A stretch of DNA of 64,000 nt from positions 22,143 to 86,142 of the forward strand of contig NZ_JODY01000034.1 in the NCBI RefSeq assembly GCF_000718015.1, given 5' to 3'. The notes under the pieces were generated by a model. It had not been told where the DNA came from. It saw only the letters and a program-made list of their open reading frames with translations, and made no database searches. The translations under genes and the position numbers were made by a program. Source of the stretch: Streptomyces catenulae (lineage in GTDB: Bacteria > Actinomycetota > Actinomycetes > Streptomycetales > Streptomycetaceae). Positions 58,261 to 64,000 of this stretch are shown here, in pieces. The first letter of the stretch is position 1. Every line of letters starts with the position of its first letter.

Positions 58261-60301
58261 GCAGCTCACCTTCCCGGTCCCCGCCCCGTACGCCGTCGGC
58301 CGGGTCTCCGGACCGGGCCACCTCACCGGCGTGCGCCTGCGCCCCGCGCGCCGCCTCGTCGTCCCGTACGCCCTCGGGCTCCGTACCGCCACCGGACGGA
58401 CCGGCGGGCAGCGCCCGGCGGGACGGGGCCGTCAGCGCGGCCGGGGTACGGGCACCGGGCCGCGGACGGCTCGTGGCCGCCGCCGCGCGGTTGCGCCGCG
58501 AGTCCTCCGGCTCCAACGGGATCGGCGACCCGCGCAGCGCCTCGCCCGCCGTCCGCGGCAGCGTCAGCCGGAACTGCGAACCGCCGCCGGGCTCGCCCCA
58601 CGCCTGGAGCCAGCCGCCGTGCAGCCGCGCGTCCTCGACGGCGATCGACAGGCCCAGACCCGTACCGCCGGTCGTCCGCGCCCGCGCCGGGTCCGCGCGC
58701 CAGAAACGGTTGAACACCCGGGCCGCCTCGCCCGGCTTCAGCCCCACGCCGTAGTCGCGCACCGCCACCGCCACCGCGCCGCCGCTGGGGCCACCGGCCG
58801 ACGCCAGCCGCACCACCACGTCACGGCCCTCACCGTGCTCGACGGCGTTGACGACGAGATTGCGCAGCACCCGCTCGACCCGCCGGGAATCCGCCTCGGC
58901 GATCACCGGCTGCTCGGCGCCGCGCACCACGATCCGGGTCCCGGTCCGCTCGGCCAGCGGCTCGGCGCCCTCGATCACCCGCTGCACCACGTCCCGCAGA
59001 TCGACCGGCCCGGCCTCCAGCGCCGCCGCACCGGCGTCGAACCGGCTGATCTCCAACAGCTCCGCCAACAGCGACTCGAAGCGGTCCAACTGGCCACGGA
59101 GCAGCTCCGCGGAGCGCTTGGTGGCCGGATCGAAGTCCTCGCGCGCCTCGTGGATGATGTCCGCCGCCATCCGGACCGTCGTCAGCGGCGTCCGCAGCTC
59201 GTGCGAGACGTCCGAGACGAAGCGGCGCTGCATCCGGGACAACTCCTCCAGCTGCTGGATCTTGAGCTGGAGGTTCTGCGCCATCTTGTTGAACGATTCA
59301 CCCAGACGGGCGATGTCGTCCTCGCCGGAGACCTTCATCCGCTCCTGGAGCAGCCCGGCCGCCAGCCGCTCGGAGATCCCCGCGGCCATCCGCACCGGCG
59401 TGACGACCTGCCGGACGACGAGCCAGGCGATGGCGCCGAGCAGGATCACCACGAACACCCCGGCCGTCGCCAGCGTGCCCGTGACCAGCTTCAGCGTCTC
59501 CGCCTCCTGCGTGAACGGGAAGAGGTAGTAGAGCTGGAACTGGTTGCCGTTCACATCGTTGAGACGCTTGCCGATGATCAACGCCGGCCGGGCCTCGTCC
59601 GAGCCGATCCGCTTGATCTGCGTGTACTGCCGGAACGTGCCCGCCCGGGCGTCCAGCTTCCGCCGCAGCTCCGGCGGGACGCTCGCCTCCGGATCGACGT
59701 CCCCGGAGGCGCGCGGCCCCCGGGTGCCCCGGCTGGCGTCGCCGAACGGCTCGTCGGAGTCGGAGCTGAGCGCCACGACGGAGAAGACACCCTGGCCACC
59801 ACTGGCCAGCTGCTCGACCAGACCGGTCAGCCAGGTCGCGGAGTCCTGTGCGCCACGGCCCCCGGAGCGCGCGGTGTCGTCCCCCGCGGTGGCCCCGGTG
59901 CCCGTCCCGGCGCCGTCGGCGAGCTTCTGCGCCACGCCGAAACCGCCCGCCGCCTGACTCTGCGCGGCCTGCGCCTTCGCGGTGAGCAGCCCGTTGCGGA
60001 CCTGCCCGACGACGACCACGCCGAGCAGCAACACCACGACCAGCGACATCAGCAGCGTCGAGGCGACGACCCGGAGCTGGATGTTGCGCCGCCACAGCCG
60101 CAGCGCGGGCAGCAGCGGCCGCCGCACCCACCGGCTGAACAGCCGCAACAACGGATGCACCGGGCCGCTGACCGCGCCGTCGGGCAGCAGCTGCCCGCCA
60201 CGGAGCAACCGCGCGAACACCCTCGCCGAGAGGGACGTCCCACGGGCCGGGTCGGTGGCACGCCCCCGCTTCTCCTCCGGGGCCGCACCGGTCCGGCTCA
60301 T
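58250..60301 (-). CDS. mtrB: Sensor histidine kinase MtrB
   Basis: The 683-aa kinase has two membrane helices (about 77-100 and 275-297) flanking an outer sensor domain of 170 residues. A HAMP region (298-350) and the phospho-acceptor His 367 in FVSDVSHELRTPL follow. The ATPase domain shows NLVVNAVEHG (N box), DYGVGLKPGEA and TTGGTGLGLSIA. A Pro/Arg-rich C-terminal tail of about 80 residues is extra to the family core. It phosphorylates MtrA in control of growth, sporulation and wall metabolism in actinobacteria. Its ATG lies one base past the mtrA stop codon, and its own stop overlaps lpqB. Confidence 0.95.
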   Translation of the reverse strand: MSRTGAAPEEKRGRATDPARGTSLSARVFARLLRGGQLLPDGAVSGPVHPLLRLFSRWVRRPLLPALRLWRRNIQLRVVASTLLMSLVVVLLLGVVVVGQVRNGLLTAKAQAAQSQAAGGFGVAQKLADGAGTGTGATAGDDTARSGGRGAQDSATWLTGLVEQLASGGQGVFSVVALSSDSDEPFGDASRGTRGPRASGDVDPEASVPPELRRKLDARAGTFRQYTQIKRIGSDEARPALIIGKRLNDVNGNQFQLYYLFPFTQEAETLKLVTGTLATAGVFVVILLGAIAWLVVRQVVTPVRMAAGISERLAAGLLQERMKVSGEDDIARLGESFNKMAQNLQLKIQQLEELSRMQRRFVSDVSHELRTPLTTVRMAADIIHEAREDFDPATKRSAELLRGQLDRFESLLAELLEISRFDAGAAALEAGPVDLRDVVQRVIEGAEPLAERTGTRIVVRGAEQPVIAEADSRRVERVLRNLVVNAVEHGEGRDVVVRLASAGGPSGGAVAVAVRDYGVGLKPGEAARVFNRFWRADPARARTTGGTGLGLSIAVEDARLHGGWLQAWGEPGGGSQFRLTLPRTAGEALRGSPIPLEPEDSRRNRAAAATSRPRPGARTPAALTAPSRRALPAGPSGGGTEPEGVRDDEAARGAQAHAGEVARSGDPADGVRGGDREGELRGR

Positions 60302-60302
60302 A

Positions 60303-60980
60303 TCAGCTGGGCCCGGCCTTGTAGCCGACGCCGCGCACGGTCACCACGATCTCGGGCCGCTCGGGGTCCTTCTCGACCTTGGAGCGCAGCCGCTGCACAT
60401 GGACGTTGACGAGCCGGGTGTCGGCGGCGTGGCGGTACCCCCACACCTGCTCCAGCAGCACCTCGCGGGTGAAGACCTGCCACGGCTTACGGGCCAGCGC
60501 CACCAGCAGGTCGAACTCCAGCGGCGTCAGCGCGATCGACTGCCCGTCCCGCTTCACCGAGTGCCCGGCGACATCGATGACCAGGTCACCGATGGCCAGC
60601 TGCTCGGGCGCCGGCTCCTCCGACCGCCGCAGCCGGGCCCGTATCCGGGCGACCAGCTCCTTCGGCTTGAACGGCTTGACGATGTAGTCGTCCGCCCCCG
60701 ATTCGAGGCCGACCACCACATCCACGGTGTCGCTCTTGGCCGTGAGCATCACGATCGGCACCCCGGACTCGGCCCGGATCAGGCGGCACACCTCTATGCC
60801 GTCCCGTCCGGGAAGCATCAGGTCGAGCAGCACAAGATCGGGCTTGGACTCGCGGAAGGCGGCGAGCGCCTTGTCACCGTCCGCCACGAACGACGGTTCA
60901 AAGCCTTCGCCGCGCAGCACGATGCCGAGCATCTCTGCCAGTGCGGTGTCGTCGTCGACGACGAGGACGCGTCCCTTCAT
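60303..60980 (-). CDS. mtrA: Response regulator MtrA
   Basis: The 225-aa OmpR/PhoB-type regulator has acidic pocket residues D9-D10, phospho-acceptor D53 in LVLLDLMLPGRDG, K102 in DYIVKPFKPKEL, and a winged helix at about 130-222 ending TVRGVGYKAG. MtrA controls development and antibiotic genes in Streptomyces together with MtrB. Sequence is close to the actinobacterial consensus, so the call is firm. Its ATG overlaps the mtnA stop codon by four bases (ATGA), so translation may be coupled to mtnA. Confidence 0.97.
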   Translation of the reverse strand: MKGRVLVVDDDTALAEMLGIVLRGEGFEPSFVADGDKALAAFRESKPDLVLLDLMLPGRDGIEVCRLIRAESGVPIVMLTAKSDTVDVVVGLESGADDYIVKPFKPKELVARIRARLRRSEEPAPEQLAIGDLVIDVAGHSVKRDGQSIALTPLEFDLLVALARKPWQVFTREVLLEQVWGYRHAADTRLVNVHVQRLRSKVEKDPERPEIVVTVRGVGYKAGPS

Positions 60981-62113
60981 TCGGCCATCATCCCATTACC
61001 TGATCGTGACGTACTCCAACGTGACGTGGAACACAGCTCCGCGAGCCCCTCCCGGGTCACCGGCGAGACCACGCCCGCCTCCGTCACGATCGCCGTCACC
61101 AGCTCCGCGGGCGTCACATCGAACGCCGGGTTGTACGCCGGTGCACCCTCCGGAGCGACCCGGAGGCGCCCCGAGATCTCCGTCACCTCGCTCCCCGGAC
61201 GCTGCTCCACGACGATGTCCGCACCCCGCCCGGTCGCCGGATCGACGGTGCTCAGCGGCGCCACCACCACGAACGGCACCCCGTGGTGCCGCGCCAGCAC
61301 CGCCAGCGGATAGCTGCCCACCTTGTTGGCCACCGAGCCGTCCGCCGCGATCCGGTCCGCCCCGATCAGCACCGCGTCCACCTCCCCCGCCGCGAACAGC
61401 GACCCCGCCGCCCCGTCCGCCAGCACCGTGTACGGCATCCCGGCCCGCCCCGCCTCGTACGCGGTCAGCCGCGCGCCCTGGAGCAGCGGCCGGGTCTCGT
61501 CCACCCACAGCCTGCGCAGCGCGCCTTGCCGGTGCGCGGCGAGCACCACGGCCAGCGCGGTCCCCTCACCGCCGGACACCAGGGCACCGGTGTTGCAGTG
61601 GGTGAGGATCCGGTGGCCGCCGCCGGGCCGCAGCTCATCGAGGAGCGCCAGACCGTGGCGCGCCATCCGCGCGCTGGCGTCGGCGTCCTCGGCGTGCACC
61701 GCACGCGCCTCGGCCAGCGCCGCCGCGGCGGCCGTCCCGGGCTCCGCACCGGCGTCCACCGCCGCACGGTGGGCAGCGGCCGCCCGCCGCACCCCGTACC
61801 CGAGGTTGACCGCCGTCGGCCGGGCGTGCGCCAGTTCCTCGGCCGCCGCCGTCACCTCGTCACCGCGCGCCGCGGCCAACGCGACGCCGTACGCGCCCGC
61901 GATCCCCAGCAGCGGCGCCCCGCGCACCGCCAGCGTCCGTATCGCCCGCACCAGCTGCGGCACGTCCGCGCAGACCAGCTCGGTCTCCTCGGCGGGCAGC
62001 CGGGTCTGGTCCAGCAGCACCACCGCGGGTCCTTCGGGCGGGTCCGCCCACCTCAGCGACGGAACGACGGGCGCCGCGGCGCCGGTCTCGGGTACCTCGT
62101 GACGTTCGACCAT
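60977..62113 (-). CDS. mtnA: S-methyl-5-thioribose-1-phosphate isomerase
   Basis: The 378-aa protein of the eIF2B-like family has the substrate loop RGAPLLGIAGAYG, the catalytic Cys 173 in GHRILTHCNTGALV and the catalytic Asp 253 in LIGADRIAADGSVANKVG. It isomerises MTR-1-P to MTRu-1-P in methionine salvage. The ATG at 62113 starts the conserved MVERHEV; the frame extends upstream to 62554 without coding support. CAGACT lies six bases before it and no SD is present. The last 14 residues (after GLAELCS) are an unconserved extension that carries the frame into the mtrA start. Confidence 0.93.
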   Translation of the reverse strand: MVERHEVPETGAAAPVVPSLRWADPPEGPAVVLLDQTRLPAEETELVCADVPQLVRAIRTLAVRGAPLLGIAGAYGVALAAARGDEVTAAAEELAHARPTAVNLGYGVRRAAAAHRAAVDAGAEPGTAAAAALAEARAVHAEDADASARMARHGLALLDELRPGGGHRILTHCNTGALVSGGEGTALAVVLAAHRQGALRRLWVDETRPLLQGARLTAYEAGRAGMPYTVLADGAAGSLFAAGEVDAVLIGADRIAADGSVANKVGSYPLAVLARHHGVPFVVVAPLSTVDPATGRGADIVVEQRPGSEVTEISGRLRVAPEGAPAYNPAFDVTPAELVTAIVTEAGVVSPVTREGLAELCSTSRWSTSRSGNGMMAE

Positions 62114-62268
62114 CCGCCCAGTCTGCCGCCGCGCACCACCCCCGGAGAACCTCACCGCCCTCCCGGGCCACAGGCGCCCGGCCAGATCCGCCATGACACG
62201 ATGACTGCCACCGCTGACGCCGGTCCCCGACCGCCACGGCGGCGGCCGGGAAGCATGAAGGAGCGACG

Positions 62269-63579
62269 ATGAACAACTCTCCGGGCTGGGCCTCGCCCGG
62301 ATCCGCCCCCTCCGACGAACCGGACCGCGGCGACCGGGACCAACCCGACACCACCCCCGCACCGGACGACCGCACCGGCGAGGAGGCAGCGCCCCCGCCC
62401 CAGTGGTCGAAGCAGCAGCCACCCGCCGGTACGTGGTCCCCGCCCGCGGGCGTCCCCGGCCCCCGGGGACGCGCCACCGCGGGTCACGGGGGAGGCGGCC
62501 CGGTGCCGGGCGGCCAGGTACCGGGCGGCCCGCCCTGGGGCGGCGGCTGGGCACCGCTGCCGCCCGCCGCGAAGCCCGGCGTCATCCCGCTGCGGCCGCT
62601 GGGCGTCGGGGAGATCCTCGACGGCGCCCTCTCGACGCTCCGCGCCCACTGGCGCCCCGTCGTCGGGATCTCGCTGGTCATCGCCGTCGTGGCCCAGACC
62701 GCCATCACCCTCGTGACGGGCCTGTGGTTCCCGGAGAACGGCCGCACCCCCGTCCTGAGCGGCGAGTCCACCGAGGAGGTCATCCGGGCCTTCCGTGACC
62801 TGGGCAAGACCCTCCTCGGCAGCGGCATCACCTCGTTGATCGGGCTGCTCGCCACGATCTTCGCCACCGGCCTGCTGACCATGATCGTCAGCCGCGCGGT
62901 CCTCGGCCGCCCGGTCACCGCCGGTGAGGCATGGCGCGACGCCCGCCCCCAACTGCCCCGCCTCTGCGGCCTCCTCTTCCTGCTGACGCTGCTGCTCACC
63001 GCCGTGATCCTGGTGTGCACGCTGCCCGGCGGCATCATCGTCGCGGTGGGCTCCGCACCCGCCGGATTCGCCCTCGGCTCGCTGGGCCTGCTCGCCGGTG
63101 GCGCGCTGGCCGTCTGGCTCTGGGTACGGTTCAGCCTCGCCCCTCCGGCCCTGATGCTGGAGAAGCAGGGCGTCCTCGCCGCGATGCGCCGCTCCGCCAA
63201 GCTGGTACGCGGCTCCTGGTGGCGCATCCTCGGCATCCAGCTGCTGATGTACGTGATCGTCGGCGTCGTCGCGTTCCTCGTCCAGATCCCGGTCACGCTG
63301 ATCGCCTTCATCCTCGACGGCGACACCCTCCTGAACTGGGTGAGCGGCACCGCCGAGGCCACGGGCTGGACCTTCCTGACCCTCCTGGGCCTCGGCGCGG
63401 TCATCAGCTCCGCCCTCACCTTCCCGCTCAGCGCGGGCGTGACGGCCCTCCTCTACATGGACCAGCGCATCCGCCGTGAGTCCCTCGACATCGAACTCGC
63501 CCACGCCGCCGGCCTCACCGACTACGACACCCCGTCCCCCACGCCCCACGTCCCCGGCCAGACCACCGAAGGCAACTGA
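62269..63579 (+). CDS. Polytopic membrane protein (glycerophosphoryl-diester-phosphodiesterase membrane-domain type)
   Basis: The 436-aa protein has a Pro/Gly-rich cytoplasmic leader of about 100 residues, then KPGVIPLRPLGVGEILDGALSTLRAHW. That start, with five to six membrane helices and VAMRRSAKLVRGSWWR-like AAMRRSAKLVRGSWWRILGI, is typical of DUF7847/GPDPase-membrane-domain proteins of actinobacteria. It has no catalytic domain. The role is unknown, perhaps membrane homeostasis. AAGGAG lies five bases before the ATG. It is divergent from mtnA and is followed by a hairpin and, further on, the convergent rRNA operon. Confidence 0.8.
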   Translation: MNNSPGWASPGSAPSDEPDRGDRDQPDTTPAPDDRTGEEAAPPPQWSKQQPPAGTWSPPAGVPGPRGRATAGHGGGGPVPGGQVPGGPPWGGGWAPLPPAAKPGVIPLRPLGVGEILDGALSTLRAHWRPVVGISLVIAVVAQTAITLVTGLWFPENGRTPVLSGESTEEVIRAFRDLGKTLLGSGITSLIGLLATIFATGLLTMIVSRAVLGRPVTAGEAWRDARPQLPRLCGLLFLLTLLLTAVILVCTLPGGIIVAVGSAPAGFALGSLGLLAGGALAVWLWVRFSLAPPALMLEKQGVLAAMRRSAKLVRGSWWRILGIQLLMYVIVGVVAFLVQIPVTLIAFILDGDTLLNWVSGTAEATGWTFLTLLGLGAVISSALTFPLSAGVTALLYMDQRIRRESLDIELAHAAGLTDYDTPSPTPHVPGQTTEGN

Positions 63580-63914
63580 CACACCCACACCAAGTCCCGG
63601 ACAACGCCCAGGCCACTCCCCGGGCCTCCCTCCGCCCCGTCTCCCCCTCGGGAGGCGGGGCGGAGGCGTATCCGCTCCCCTGCCCCGCCCCGCTCCCCCA
63701 GGCACGGGCCCAGGCCGCTCAACCACGGAGACGAGCCCCAGCAGCCCGTACAACGACTCCGAGGCCCCTGCCCACAGCTCCTCAACCAGCGACTCCTACG
63801 GGACCGACCGCCGTACACACTCAGCCGAAGGTGCCGGGCGGCAAATCCCCCCAGCAACGCCCACACCAGCTCTCTCCGACGCGCCCTACCTGAAAAGGTT
63901 TTGAACGCAAAAAT
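63580..63914. other. Intergenic region with a terminator hairpin, 335 bp
   Basis: CCTCCGCCCCG (63629-63639) pairs with CGGGGCGGAGG (63656-63666), with inner CTCC/GGAG, and probably ends the membrane-protein transcript. The rest of the gap up to the rRNA terminator shows no coding sequence; the open frame across it is a shadow. Confidence 0.55.
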
Positions 63915-63958
63915 GCTCCGGTCCCCGGAAACCATCACTGGTTTCCGGGGACCGGAGC
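63915..63958 (-). terminator. rRNA operon terminator
   Basis: A perfect 20-bp stem (arms 63915-63934 and 63939-63958) with a four-base loop lies just past the 5S gene. On the minus strand it is followed by ATTTTTGCG. Such a strong, U-tailed terminator is expected after a ribosomal operon. Confidence 0.92.
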
Positions 63959-63967
63959 GTAAAAATT

Positions 63968-64000
63968 GTTCGGCGGCGTCCTACTCTCCCACAGAGTCCC
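63968..64000 (-). rRNA. rrf: 5S ribosomal RNA, 3' end (partial)
   Basis: The minus strand reads GGGACUCUGUGGGAGAGUAGG and then ACGCCGCCGAAC, the conserved 3' end of actinobacterial 5S rRNA. The rest of the gene, and presumably the 23S and 16S genes, lie beyond the right edge. The exact 3' base is approximate. Confidence 0.93.

Noticed and set aside
63476..63904. Plus-strand 142-codon frame before the rRNA terminator
   Set aside because: It overlaps the end of the membrane protein in another frame, is Pro/Ser/Thr/Arg-rich, lacks an SD and crosses a terminator hairpin.

Overview
The window looks like chromosomal core DNA of a Streptomyces (or very close actinomycete). GC content is very high, third codon positions are almost always G or C, GTG and TTG starts are common, and SD sequences are GGAG-like. 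The gene content (ftsEX-prfB-pkaB-pkaA, secA-hpf-comF-lpqB-mtrB-mtrA-mtnA, a GDH180 glutamate dehydrogenase) follows, from memory, the order of the S. coelicolor SCO2952-SCO3014 region. That comparison is recollection, not a search.

Layout. 1-7.7 kb: start of a HelD-like helicase, a CGNR regulator, a methyltransferase, a HemD-wHTH regulator resembling NnaR, small membrane proteins, and a divergent LysR/MFS pair; two arrays of evenly phased 10-bp palindromes lie here (2369-2507 and 4338-4452). 7.7-14.6 kb: housekeeping block with tmRNA, smpB, an S41 protease, ftsX, ftsE, a 62-aa zinc-ribbon membrane protein, an LAETG sortase substrate and prfB. 14.6-21.5 kb: two Ser/Thr kinases divergent from an FHA/EssC-like ATPase. 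21.8-40.4 kb: an accessory envelope-glycopolymer region with two methyltransferases, three GT2-TagF fusion proteins, further GT2 and GT4 glycosyltransferases, galE, a TetR regulator and a TagGH-type ABC exporter. 40.5-64 kb: NAD-glutamate dehydrogenase, HAD hydrolase, DUF6912-like and Rv3235-like proteins, secA, GNAT, a YcaQ-like protein, an orphan NarL-type regulator, long-form hpf, comF, the overlapping mtnA-mtrA-mtrB-lpqB operon, a membrane protein, and the 3' end of a 5S rRNA gene with its terminator.

How the genes fit together. tmRNA/SmpB and RF2 act in ribosome rescue and termination, and HPF in ribosome hibernation. FtsEX, the S41 protease, MtrAB-LpqB, the kinases and the glycopolymer cluster all concern growth and maintenance of the cell envelope. 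SecA exports the lipoprotein and the LAETG protein. The glycopolymer cluster holds polymerase-like (TagF), sugar-transfer, sugar-nucleotide and export functions, enough for one dedicated wall or capsule polymer.

Most unusual points: the phased palindrome arrays around the NnaR-like gene, a SecA whose conserved sequence stops near residue 885 and then runs antisense into its convergent neighbour, a degenerate GT2 active site in the 1261-aa fusion, a tmRNA tag that looks short, and an orphan EssC-like ATPase beside the kinases. No CRISPR array, insertion sequence, prophage or tRNA gene was seen.
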